Source: Massilia sp. HP4 (lineage in GTDB: Bacteria > Pseudomonadota > Gammaproteobacteria > Burkholderiales > Burkholderiaceae_D). Taken from it: a stretch of DNA of 64,000 nt. How positions within the stretch are numbered: position 1 is the stretch's first letter; each line of letters begins with the position of its first letter. The translations under genes were made by a program, and so were the position numbers. Shown piece after piece: positions 16,892 through 25,012 of this stretch. The stretch spans positions 124,001-188,000 of the forward strand of contig NZ_STGG01000010.1 of assembly GCF_005222695.1 (NCBI RefSeq). The letters run 5' to 3'. Under the pieces are notes generated by a model. The model made no database searches and was not told the DNA's origin. It saw nothing but the letters and a program-made list of their open reading frames with translations.

Positions 16892-17150
16892 CGTTCAGGG
16901 TGCCGTCGCCGACCTTGCTGGCCCAGGCGCGGGTGAAATATTCCCGCTCCTCATCGATGGGCGGTTCGTGCCAGAACACGATCAAGGTGCCCTTGTGATC
17001 GTGCAGCTGCGTCACTTTCTCGACGACGTCGCCATTGCCCGCCGCATCCGCCAGCGCCATCGCATAGCCGTAGGCGCGTTGCAGCCGCTCGAGCCGGTCC
17101 GGCTCGGCCACGGCATTGGTCGCGGTCATGGTGGGATGGTCCAGGAACAT
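16875..17150 (-). CDS. Hypothetical small cytoplasmic protein
   Basis: 91 residues, no recognised family. A central helix (LERLQRAYGYAMALADAAGNGDVVEKVTQLHDHKG in two parts) is followed by LIVFWHEPP and a short acidic tail. The ATG at 17150 is chosen; a TTG at 17207 would add 19 residues and an ATG at 17129 would remove seven. It is upstream of, and overlaps, the degenerate GGDEF gene, so the two are probably co-translated. Confidence 0.6.
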   Translation of the reverse strand: MFLDHPTMTATNAVAEPDRLERLQRAYGYAMALADAAGNGDVVEKVTQLHDHKGTLIVFWHEPPIDEEREYFTRAWASKVGDGTLNVEHEY

Positions 17151-17240
17151 GGGCTCTTTCGTCGCAGCGGCCAGCTTATCAGAAGAAGATGCTTTGCAAC
17201 AAGCCAACTCTTCCGGCCCGACGTTGCATCATCTGACGGT

Positions 17241-17873
17241 TCACCCCGCGAAGCGGTTGAACAGCTCGCGCGCGGCCAGGCCGCCGCCGCCGATCAGTAC
17301 GGCGAAGTACAGGATGGTGACGACATTGCTGATATGGCCCAGCAGGATGCACAAGCCGTCGCGCTGCAACAGGCCGATGGCCAGGAACAGGATGGCCACC
17401 GCCGGAAAGGTATTGCTGAAAGGGATCAGGCCGAACGGCATCATCAGCAGCACGGCGCCCAGGATCAGGGCCGCGTTATTGAAGAAAGCGACCGCGCCGC
17501 CCGCCACCAGCCACTGGATGCGGTTCGGACGGCTGATGCGCTCGAGCTTCTTGAGCCAGGACAGCGCCTTGCGCAACAGCGGACGCAGCTTGCGGGTACC
17601 GATCACGCGGTGCGACAGCTTCGACGGAATCCACAGGTCGCGCCCGAACAGGCGGCTGACGCTGATCAACAGGATGGCGGCGCCGAACACCGTGCTCACG
17701 CCCGGGATCGAGATCGGGATCAGGAAGACCAGCGTCAGCAGGGTGACCAGGATCAGCAGGCCGTCGTTGCCGACGCGGTGGATCAATTCGCTGAGCGTGA
17801 TGCCGGTGCGCGGCATGTCGCGCACCAGCGCGCGCAGGCGCTGGGATACTGGTTCGCTGTAAAAATTGTTCAT
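17241..17873 (-). CDS. ExoD-family exopolysaccharide synthesis membrane protein
   Basis: 210 residues with four or five spans. GITLSELIHRVGNDGLLILVTLLTL and PISIPGVSTVFG are typical of ExoD, first tied to exopolysaccharide production and alkali tolerance in rhizobia. The precise biochemical role is unknown. It lies upstream of the small hypothetical and GGDEF genes on the same strand with a 90-nt gap. Confidence 0.85.
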   Translation of the reverse strand: MNNFYSEPVSQRLRALVRDMPRTGITLSELIHRVGNDGLLILVTLLTLVFLIPISIPGVSTVFGAAILLISVSRLFGRDLWIPSKLSHRVIGTRKLRPLLRKALSWLKKLERISRPNRIQWLVAGGAVAFFNNAALILGAVLLMMPFGLIPFSNTFPAVAILFLAIGLLQRDGLCILLGHISNVVTILYFAVLIGGGGLAARELFNRFAG

Positions 17874-18009
17874 GTCGTCCTGTGATCGTTAATCGCGAAT
17901 AATGTCATGGATAGTGCGAACGATGCCTGGGTCATGCCAGGCAACGGAGCGACAGTATAACGGGACGGGGCGCCGTGGGCGCCGCTGGGCCGATGCTCTT
18001 TTACAAATA

Positions 18010-18990
18010 TCAGCGCTCGCGCAGGAGCTTGAACTGCCGGGCCTGCCGGTGGTGGCCTGCGACCGACTGCTTGATGTACCGCGTCAGCGCATCGCCGGTG
18101 AGCGAAAACGGATACAAGCCGGCCCGTGCGCGCTTCTCGGCGAATTCCGGGCTGGCCTCCATATTGGCGAAGGCCTTCACCCAGCGCCGGTAGTCGGCCT
18201 CGCGCACGTCCGGGCCCATCCACACGCCGCGGATTACCGGCCACACCACGTCATAACCCTGCTCGCGCGCGGTCTTGACCCCGGCCAGCGCGCCCGGCAG
18301 CCGCTGTTCGGACAATACCGCCAGCACCCTCACCCTGCCGTTGCCCGTGTACAGCAGCGCCTCGGAGGTGTCGCCCGATACCGCCTGCACGTGGTTCTCG
18401 TGCATCGCGATGAACTGCTCGCCGCCGCCCTCGAGCGCGACGAAGCGCATCTTGCGCGGATCGATGCCGGCCATTTGCGCCAACAACGCCATCTTGATCC
18501 AGTCCTGGCTGCCGACCGTGCCCGACATGCCGATCAAGACTTTCTTGGGATCGCGCTTCAGGGCTTTCAATAGATCGTCGAGCGTCTGCCAGGGCGAATC
18601 GGCGCGCACCGCGACCATGCCGTAGTCGGCGCCGAAGGCCGCCACCCAGCGCACGTCGTCGACGTCGGCGTTGCCGAACTTGCCCAGGGCGAGGTTGAGC
18701 ACCGAGCCGCCGGAGAACGTGACCAGGGTATTCGGCTCGGCGCGGCGCTGCGACACCATCGTGTGCCAGGCCACTGCCCCCACGCCGCCCGGCAGGTAGC
18801 CCAGCGCCAGCTCGGGCGCGCCGGGCTGACCGTGCAGGGCCTTCTGGGCCAGCTTGCAGGTCAGGTCCATGCCGCCGCCGGGCTTGGACGGGATCAGGCA
18901 TTCGGGCCCGCGCGGCTGGGCCGCGGCCGGCTGGCAGGCCAGGGCCACGGCCAGCAAGACCGCATGGAAGAAGACGCGCATGGAACTCAT
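18010..18990 (-). CDS. Bug/TctC-family periplasmic solute-binding protein, orphan
   Basis: Periplasmic binding protein of the tripartite tricarboxylate transporter family, about 326 residues with an N-terminal signal (hydrophobic AVLLAVALACQPAAAQ). Family marks are CLIPSKPGGGMDLTCKL, LPGGVGAVAWH and GMSGTVGSQDW. No tctA or tctB membrane genes are in the window, so it may serve a distant permease or act as a co-sensor for the nearby TctE-like kinase, as reported for BctC/BctE in Bordetella. It lies 19 nt downstream of the porin gene, in one operon. Starts at 18981, 18990 and 18999 are all possible. Confidence 0.87.
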   Translation of the reverse strand: MSSMRVFFHAVLLAVALACQPAAAQPRGPECLIPSKPGGGMDLTCKLAQKALHGQPGAPELALGYLPGGVGAVAWHTMVSQRRAEPNTLVTFSGGSVLNLALGKFGNADVDDVRWVAAFGADYGMVAVRADSPWQTLDDLLKALKRDPKKVLIGMSGTVGSQDWIKMALLAQMAGIDPRKMRFVALEGGGEQFIAMHENHVQAVSGDTSEALLYTGNGRVRVLAVLSEQRLPGALAGVKTAREQGYDVVWPVIRGVWMGPDVREADYRRWVKAFANMEASPEFAEKRARAGLYPFSLTGDALTRYIKQSVAGHHRQARQFKLLRER

Positions 18991-19009
18991 ACCGCGCATC
19001 ATAACGTGA

Positions 19010-20068
19010 CTAGAAGCGGTGCTGCATGCCGGCCGTGATGCCGCTCTGGCGTGAACCGTAGCCAGGATCGTCGCGCGAGAGGCCGACCAGCTGGCCGTGA
19101 TCCGCTTTCGCATGCGCCAGCGACAGGTACAGGTCGGTGCGCTTGGACAGCGCCAGCATGCCGCGCACCACGAACAGCGTCGGGTCGGCGTCCTCGAGGG
19201 CCGGCACATCCCTGGTGTTGACGTGATACACGGCGCCGGTCAGCGTCACATTGTCGATCGTGCGCGTGATCCCGCCCCAATAGGTATCGGCGCGCAGGTC
19301 GGCGTCCAGTCGTGCTGCGTCGAGCTTGTAGCCGCGCATGCCCGCGGTATAGCGCCACTTGCCGCTGCGGTAGTCGGCGCCCAGGTGGTAGGCCCTGGTC
19401 TCGTCGCGCGTGGGCAGGTCGGCGACCGCGTTGCCGTTGATCTGCTCATACGACGCCATCAGGCCCAGGCCGTCGCCGAACCACGAACCGCCGACGGCAA
19501 GCTTGCGGCCCTCGGCCAGGCTGCCCGAGCGCTCGCCCAGGCCGACCGTGGCGCCATAGGTGAAGCCGCCGCGCTTGCCGGTGTACTTGACCAGGTTGTC
19601 GAACTGGGTCGTCATGCCGTATTTCGACGGCCCGGTGGCGCTGGCGCCGGTGGCCCAGGAATAATTGGGGGCGAAGCCGAGCGGGTCGAACTTGATCACC
19701 AGCTCGTAGGTGGTGGTAAACGAACGGCCGATGACCAGGCGCCCGAGCGAACCGTCCAGGCCGACCCAGGCCTGGCGCTTGAAGATCGCGCCGTCGCTGG
19801 CGCCGGTGTCCATCAGGATGCCGCCTTCGAGTTGCCAGATGGCTTTCAGGCCGCCGCCCAGCTCTTCGCTGCCGCGGAAACCCCAGCGCGAGGTGTTCTT
19901 GCCGCCCGAGACGACGCGCACCATATTGCCGCCGTTCCCCTGGGCATGGTTGACGTATTCGACGCCGGCGTCGATCAGGCCGTAGACCTGCACATTGCCC
20001 TGGGCGAGCGCGGAATGGTTGAGCGAAAGCGCTGCCAGGACGGCGAGCGCGAGGGCCGAGTGCTTCAT
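19010..20068 (-). CDS. Gram-negative general porin (betaproteobacterial type)
   Basis: Outer-membrane trimeric porin, 352 residues. It has a signal peptide ending ALAQ near residue 23, the family opening NVQVYGLIDAGVEYV, SRWGFRGSEELGGGLKAIWQLE, and a C-terminal GITAGMQHRF ending in phenylalanine, the BAM signal. Strand-alternating sequence suggests 16 strands. Beside a tricarboxylate-type binding protein and TctDE-like regulators it probably admits citrate-like acids, paralleling OpdH of Pseudomonas. It has a promoter with direct repeats shared with the citrate transporter. Confidence 0.93.
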   Translation of the reverse strand: MKHSALALAVLAALSLNHSALAQGNVQVYGLIDAGVEYVNHAQGNGGNMVRVVSGGKNTSRWGFRGSEELGGGLKAIWQLEGGILMDTGASDGAIFKRQAWVGLDGSLGRLVIGRSFTTTYELVIKFDPLGFAPNYSWATGASATGPSKYGMTTQFDNLVKYTGKRGGFTYGATVGLGERSGSLAEGRKLAVGGSWFGDGLGLMASYEQINGNAVADLPTRDETRAYHLGADYRSGKWRYTAGMRGYKLDAARLDADLRADTYWGGITRTIDNVTLTGAVYHVNTRDVPALEDADPTLFVVRGMLALSKRTDLYLSLAHAKADHGQLVGLSRDDPGYGSRQSGITAGMQHRF

Positions 20069-20112
20069 GGTGTCTCCGAATCTTGTTATGGTTGTGCTGC
20101 TTTATTGGCCCG

Positions 20113-20146
20113 ACTATATGCGCGGCTACCTTTCAGTTCGCTTTCA
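20113..20146 (-). promoter_or_regulatory. Porin promoter with TctD-like direct repeats
   Basis: Reading on the minus strand: TGAAAG (20146-20141), five bases, TGAAAG (20135-20130), eleven bases, then TATAGT (20118-20113) as the -10. The hexamers recur every 11 bp, the spacing expected for an OmpR-family response regulator, and stand where a -35 would be. The same layout recurs at 22326-22359. Confidence 0.65.
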
Positions 20147-20192
20147 TCGCAGGCCCTTTCCGCGGCGCGGACTTTGCGCTTACACTGGCGCG

Positions 20193-20879
20193 ATGAGAAT
20201 CCTGCTAGTTGAAGACCATGTCGAGCTGTCGCACTGGGTATCGAAAGCCCTGCGCGACGCCAACCTCACCGTCGAATGCGCGGCCACCGGCGCCGATGCC
20301 GACGCCCTGCTGCACACGCAAGACTATGCGCTGGTGATCCTGGACCTGACCCTGCCGCGCATGGATGGCCTGGACGTGCTGCGCCGCCTGCGCGCCCGCG
20401 GCGGCGCGCGCGGCGGCACGCCGGTGCTGATCCTGACCGCGCGCGGCGGCCTCGAAGACAAGGTGCAGGGCCTGAACCTGGGCGCCGACGACTACCTGGC
20501 CAAACCGTTCGAGCTGGCCGAACTCGAAGCGCGCGTCAAGGCGCTGCTGCGCCGGCGCAGCGGCAACGAGGCGCTGGTGCACCGCTGCGGCCAGCTCGCC
20601 TTCGATACGGTGTCGCGCATGTTCTCGTATTGCGGCGAGCCGCTGGCGCTCACGCCGCGCGAGCACGCGGTGCTCGAAGCGCTGATCGCCAGGCCGGGCC
20701 GCGCGCTGTCGAAAGAGAAGCTGTTCCACGAAGTGTTCGCGCTCGACGACGACGTGAACCTCGACGCCATCGAACTCTATATCCACCGCATCCGCAAGAA
20801 ACTCGAGCGCCCGGGCGGCGACGCCGCCATCGTCACCCTGCGCGGCATCGGCTACCTGATGCAAGAGAAGCCGGCCTGA
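20193..20879 (+). CDS. OmpR-family response regulator, TctD-like
   Basis: 228 residues. Receiver domain with phospho-acceptor Asp51 (ILDLTLPRMDG), the LTARG threonine and the ADDYLAKPF lysine, then a C-terminal winged helix with RPGRALSKEKLF and YIHRIRKKLE. The divergent porin, binding protein and adjacent kinase suggest it controls tricarboxylate uptake like TctD. The kinase gene begins 4 nt after its stop. Confidence 0.93.
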   Translation: MRILLVEDHVELSHWVSKALRDANLTVECAATGADADALLHTQDYALVILDLTLPRMDGLDVLRRLRARGGARGGTPVLILTARGGLEDKVQGLNLGADDYLAKPFELAELEARVKALLRRRSGNEALVHRCGQLAFDTVSRMFSYCGEPLALTPREHAVLEALIARPGRALSKEKLFHEVFALDDDVNLDAIELYIHRIRKKLERPGGDAAIVTLRGIGYLMQEKPA

Positions 20880-20883
20880 GCGA

Positions 20884-22335
20884 ATGCCCGAGCGCGTGCC
20901 ACTGCTGACCCGCCTCGCGGCCAAGCCGCTGGGCAGCCTGCGCCAGCAGCTGCTGCGCTGGCTGATCCTGCCGCTGGTGGCGCTGGTCGCGCTCAATGCC
21001 GTGTCGCTGTACCGCGACGCGCTGGAAGCGGCCGACGTGGCCTATGACCGCTCGCTGCTGTCGTCCACCCGCGCGCTGGCCGAGCGCGTCACGGTGAAAG
21101 ACGGCAAGGTGGTGGCGAATGTCCCGTATGTGGCGCTGGACAGCTTCGAGACCGATACCCTGGGCCGCATCTACTACAAGGTCACCGGCCTTGCGGGCGA
21201 GACCGTCAGCGGCTACGGCGACCTGCCGCCGGTGCCGGCCAATGTGCCGCGCAGCGACCTGTATCCGGCCCTGGTGCGCTTCTACCACGCCAGCTACAAC
21301 GGCGAGCCGGTGCGCATCGCGGCCCTGCTGCAGCCGGTGTACGACGATTCGATGCGCGGCATCGCCCTGATCCAGGTCGGCGAGACGCTCGATGCGCGCA
21401 ACGCCCTGTCGCGCGACATCCTGTTCAATACCCTGTGGCGCCAGGCGCTGCTGGTGCTGGCGGTGGCGGCGCTGGTGTGGTTCGCCGTGCGCCTGGTGCT
21501 GCGCCCGCTGATGCGCCTCAAGAACGAGGTCGAGACGCGCCCGCTGTCCGACCTGTCGACCATCGACCAGGCCCTGGTGCACAAGGAAGTGCGGCCGCTG
21601 GTGGCGGCGATGAACGGCACCATGGCGCGCATGCAAGACCTGGTCGCCAGCCAGCGCCGCTTCATTGCCGACGCCTCGCACCAGTTGCGCACCCCGCTGG
21701 CGGTGCTCAAGACCCAGGCCGCGCTGGCCCTGCGCGAAAACGATCCGGCGGCGATGCGCGCCATCGTCGCCTCGATCGCCGGCACCACCGATTCGGCGAT
21801 CCACCTGGCCAACCGGCTGCTGGTGCTGGCGCGCATCGAGCATGGCGGCGGCGGGGAACAGGCGCGGCCGGTCTGCCTGGGGACGGTGGCGCGCCAGGTC
21901 GGGCTGGAGCTGGCGCTGCCGGCGGTCCAGAAAGGCATCGACCTGGCGCTCGAAGCCCAGGACGATGCCGACACGAGCGTCATGGGCCAGGAATTGCTGC
22001 TGCACGAAATGGTGTCGAACCTGGTCGACAATGCGATCCGCTACACGCCGGCCGGTGGCAGCGTGCTGCTGCGGGTCGGCCGGCGCGCCGGGCGCATCGC
22101 ATTGGAAGTGAGCGACAGCGGCCCCGGCATCCTGGAAGCCGAGTATGACAAGGTGCTGATGCCCTTCTACCGTGCCCAGGCCACGCTGGAAGCCAATCCC
22201 GGCGGCACCGGCCTGGGACTGGCCATCGTGCGCGACATCGCCAACCTGCATGGCGCTACCCTGGCGCTCGGGCGCGCGGACAGTGGCGGATTGAAAGTCG
22301 AGGTGGTGTTCGGGATCGCGCGCGCTGAAAGCTGA
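20884..22335 (+). CDS. Sensor histidine kinase, TctE-like
   Basis: 483 residues: short cytoplasmic start, a span near residues 25-40, a periplasmic domain of about 140 residues as in the TctE/BctE sensor family, a second span near 185-205, HAMP-like region, HisKA with RFIADASHQLRTPLAVLKTQ (His near 266) and an ATPase domain with NAIRYTP, SDSGPGI and GGTGLGLAIV. It pairs with the upstream regulator. The inferred signal is external citrate or a related acid, possibly presented by the Bug-type protein encoded across the porin gene. Confidence 0.92.
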   Translation: MPERVPLLTRLAAKPLGSLRQQLLRWLILPLVALVALNAVSLYRDALEAADVAYDRSLLSSTRALAERVTVKDGKVVANVPYVALDSFETDTLGRIYYKVTGLAGETVSGYGDLPPVPANVPRSDLYPALVRFYHASYNGEPVRIAALLQPVYDDSMRGIALIQVGETLDARNALSRDILFNTLWRQALLVLAVAALVWFAVRLVLRPLMRLKNEVETRPLSDLSTIDQALVHKEVRPLVAAMNGTMARMQDLVASQRRFIADASHQLRTPLAVLKTQAALALRENDPAAMRAIVASIAGTTDSAIHLANRLLVLARIEHGGGGEQARPVCLGTVARQVGLELALPAVQKGIDLALEAQDDADTSVMGQELLLHEMVSNLVDNAIRYTPAGGSVLLRVGRRAGRIALEVSDSGPGILEAEYDKVLMPFYRAQATLEANPGGTGLGLAIVRDIANLHGATLALGRADSGGLKVEVVFGIARAES

Positions 22336-22359
22336 TTGAAAGCTGGCCGGGCCTATAGT
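22326..22359 (+). promoter_or_regulatory. Citrate-transporter promoter with TctD-like direct repeats
   Basis: TGAAAGCTG at 22326-22334 and again at 22337-22345 (11-bp period), then 11 bases after the second TGAAAG the -10 TATAGT (22354-22359). The first copy overlaps the kinase stop codon. Spacing and hexamers match the porin promoter at 20113-20146 exactly in layout. Confidence 0.65.
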
Positions 22360-22416
22360 TGGCGAAAACGAGGCAATCCCTCATCACAAACGCTAACCTA
22401 AGCGATCGGAGACATC

Positions 22417-22482
22417 ATGAACAAGCCGGCCTTCGTGCGCGCCGTCCTGGCTGCGCCTATATTTACCGTCCGCGGAGCATGA
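22417..22482 (+). CDS. 21-residue leader ORF before the CitMHS gene
   Basis: ATG at 22417 follows CGGAG with good spacing and encodes a peptide beginning MNKPAFVRAVLAAP that ends with TGA one base before the transporter ATG (22484). The start looks like a truncated signal peptide (basic residues then Ala/Val/Leu), so it may be the remnant of a deleted exported-protein gene, or a leader that couples translation. Too short to have a known family. Confidence 0.45.
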   Translation: MNKPAFVRAVLAAPIFTVRGA

Positions 22483-22483
22483 C

Positions 22484-24019
22484 ATGCTGACCATCCTCGC
22501 CTATTCGATGATCGTCGTCTTCATGTTCCTGATCATGACCAAGCGCCTGCCGGCGCTGGTCGCGCTGATCGTGGTGCCGATCGCCTTTGCCCTGATTGGC
22601 GGCTTCGGCGCTGGCTTGGGCCCGATGATGCTGGACGGGATCCGTTCCCTGGCGCCGACCGGCGTCATGCTGATGTTCGCCATCCTGTATTTCGGCATCA
22701 TGATCGACGCCGGCCTGTTCGATCCGATCGTGCGCGTCATCCTGAAGCTGGTGCAGGGCGACCCGATGAAGATCGTGGTCGGCACCGCCGCGCTGGCGAT
22801 GTTCATCTCGCTCGACGGCGACGGCGCCACCACCTATATGATCACCGTGTCGGCCATGCTCCCGCTGTACATGCGCCTGGGGATGAGCCGCCTGGTGATG
22901 GCGTGCGTGATCATGCTGGCCGGCGGCGTGATGAACATCCTGCCCTGGGGCGGCCCGACGGCGCGCGCCGCCACCGCGCTGGGGGTGGATGTGAGCGACA
23001 TCTTCGTGCCGATGATCCCGGCAATGGCGGTGACCGCCGTGTGGGTGCTGTTCGTGGCCTATATGCTGGGCATGAAGGAACGCAAGCGCCTGGGCACCGT
23101 GAGCCTGCCCGGCCAGGCCAGGGTCAGGAAGCCGGCGCCTGCTTGCACGCCTATCCTGCAGCCGGCATTCCCTGAACTCGCGGTAGCCGGCAGCATGAAC
23201 GGCACCACCGGCCAGTGGAGCGCAGCCCCCGCGGCCACGACCCGCGAAGGCAATGTGCACGCCTTCTCCGCCGGCCGCATCGAAGCCGATACCGGCGCCA
23301 TGGGTGGCGCGGGTGGATCGGACGGCGCGGGTGGCGGTGCGGGTGGCGGCAATGAGCCGCCGGCCGGCGTGTCCTCGCGCGACACCGCGCGTCCCAAGCT
23401 GATCTGGGTGAATTTCTTGCTGACCGTGGCCCTGCTGGTGCTGCTGGTGCTGGGCGCCCTGCCGCTGCCGGTGCTGTTCATGATCTTCTTCGCGATCGCC
23501 ATCACCATCAACTACCCGGGCCTGGAAGCGCAGAAGGCGCGCATCGAGGCGCATGCGGCCAATGTGCTGCCGGTGGTCTCGCTGATCTTCGCCGCCGGCA
23601 TCTTTGTCGGCATCCTGCAGGGCACCAAGATGGTCGACGCCATCGCCCTGAGCGTGATCGCGGCGGTGCCCGAATGGATGGGCCCTTACCTGGCCATCGT
23701 CACGGGCCTGCTCAGCATCCCGTTCACCTTCTTCATCTCGAACGACGCCTTTTATTTCGGCGTGGTGCCGGTGCTGGCCAAGGCGGCCGAAGTGTATGGC
23801 ATCACGGCCGCGGAAATCGGCCGTGCCTCGGTCATCGGCCAGCCGGTCCACCTGTTGAGCCCCCTGGTGGCGTCCACCTACCTGCTGGTCGGCATGTGCA
23901 AGATCGAATTCGGCGACCACCAGCGCTACACCCTGATATGGTCGATCACGGCTTCGCTGGTGATGCTGGTCGCCGCCGTCATCTTCGGCGTGGTGCCGCT
24001 GATCGGCCGGGGCGCCTGA
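22484..24019 (+). CDS. CitMHS-family citrate-metal:proton symporter with long central insertion
   Basis: Inner-membrane citrate (with Mg2+ or other metal) symporter, 511 residues; the family usually has about 430-450. Typical segments are SLDGDGATTYMITVSAMLP, GGVMNILPWGGPTARAA and the C-terminal FFISNDAFYFGVVPVL with GQPVHLLSPLV. Residues about 205-300, between the two membrane halves, hold an extra low-complexity cytoplasmic loop rich in Gly, Ala and Pro (GGAGGSDGAGGGAGGG). It follows the TctDE-like genes and shares promoter elements with the porin, so citrate enters through the porin and then this carrier. Confidence 0.92.
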   Translation: MLTILAYSMIVVFMFLIMTKRLPALVALIVVPIAFALIGGFGAGLGPMMLDGIRSLAPTGVMLMFAILYFGIMIDAGLFDPIVRVILKLVQGDPMKIVVGTAALAMFISLDGDGATTYMITVSAMLPLYMRLGMSRLVMACVIMLAGGVMNILPWGGPTARAATALGVDVSDIFVPMIPAMAVTAVWVLFVAYMLGMKERKRLGTVSLPGQARVRKPAPACTPILQPAFPELAVAGSMNGTTGQWSAAPAATTREGNVHAFSAGRIEADTGAMGGAGGSDGAGGGAGGGNEPPAGVSSRDTARPKLIWVNFLLTVALLVLLVLGALPLPVLFMIFFAIAITINYPGLEAQKARIEAHAANVLPVVSLIFAAGIFVGILQGTKMVDAIALSVIAAVPEWMGPYLAIVTGLLSIPFTFFISNDAFYFGVVPVLAKAAEVYGITAAEIGRASVIGQPVHLLSPLVASTYLLVGMCKIEFGDHQRYTLIWSITASLVMLVAAVIFGVVPLIGRGA

Positions 24020-24081
24020 GGGCTTCCGCGAGCGGCGCCGGCGGGCGCGCCGCTCGCACGCCGCTCGCCTATACTTGCCGC

Positions 24082-24858
24082 ATGCCCGCCCCCCTCGACC
24101 GCCCCGCCTCCGTCGACGATCGCCCGCCCCTGGTACGTACCGAGGGCGACCGCCGCACGCTCGAATTCACGCCCGGCGACATCCAGAGCGAGATGCTGGT
24201 CTCGCGCCCCGACGCCCTGGTGCTCGACTACACGCGGGCCATGATGTGCTTCGCGCTGTTCGTGCCCGACCCGCGCCACATCGTGATGGTCGGCCTGGGC
24301 GGCGGCTCGCTGGCCAAGTTCTGCCACCGCCATTTTCCCGATGCGCGCATCACGGTGCTCGAGATCCGCGACGACGTGATCGCGCTGCGCGACGCCTTCT
24401 GCCTGCCGCCCGACGACGCCCGCCTGCGCATCCTGCACTGCGATGCGGCCGACTACCTGGCGCGCACGCCCGGCAGCTGCGACGTGCTGCTGGTCGACGG
24501 CTTCGACAGCCGCGGCCTGCCCGCCACCCTGTCGAGCAGCGCCTTCTATTCTGCGTGCCGGCGCGCCCTGCATCCGGGCGGCGTGCTGGTGGCGAATATC
24601 TTCACCTACGATCCCCAGTATGCCGGCGCGCTGCAGCGCTTGCGCGCCGGCTTCGACGGCCGCCTGGCCTGGTTCACGCGCATCGCCGGCAATAACCGCA
24701 TCCTGTTCGCGCTGCGGCCTACCCGGCCCCCGGCGGCACCCGCCCCGGGCGAGCGGCGCCTGGCCCGCCTGGCGCGCAAGGATGGCGTCGGCCTGGGCTG
24801 GAGCAACCGCCTGCTGGCGCGACTGCTGGTCGCCTGGCTCGCACGGCGCCGCGCCTGA
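24082..24858 (+). CDS. Spermidine-synthase-like (polyamine aminopropyltransferase fold) protein
   Basis: 258 residues with the Rossmann methyltransferase-like fold of spermidine synthases: MVGLGGGSLAKFCHRHFP (motif I), ITVLEIRDDVIALRD and DVLLVDGFD. The full N-terminal beta domain and the family GGGDGG active-site pattern are not clear, so true polyamine synthesis is uncertain; many such short proteins are of unknown function. ATG at 24082 fits the family start. The C-terminal 40 residues are very basic. Confidence 0.8.
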   Translation: MPAPLDRPASVDDRPPLVRTEGDRRTLEFTPGDIQSEMLVSRPDALVLDYTRAMMCFALFVPDPRHIVMVGLGGGSLAKFCHRHFPDARITVLEIRDDVIALRDAFCLPPDDARLRILHCDAADYLARTPGSCDVLLVDGFDSRGLPATLSSSAFYSACRRALHPGGVLVANIFTYDPQYAGALQRLRAGFDGRLAWFTRIAGNNRILFALRPTRPPAAPAPGERRLARLARKDGVGLGWSNRLLARLLVAWLARRRA

Positions 24859-25012
24859 GTCTGCAAGTTCGCTGTGGACGAATTGTCTCGCGCGACACGA
24901 AATGTTTGCGGGCCCATCGCGTTTATGACACACTTGCGCGAATTAATGCCTACCAGCAAGTACAATCCCTAACCGCACGCTCCATCAAACGACTGTCCTG
25001 GAACCCGACCCG

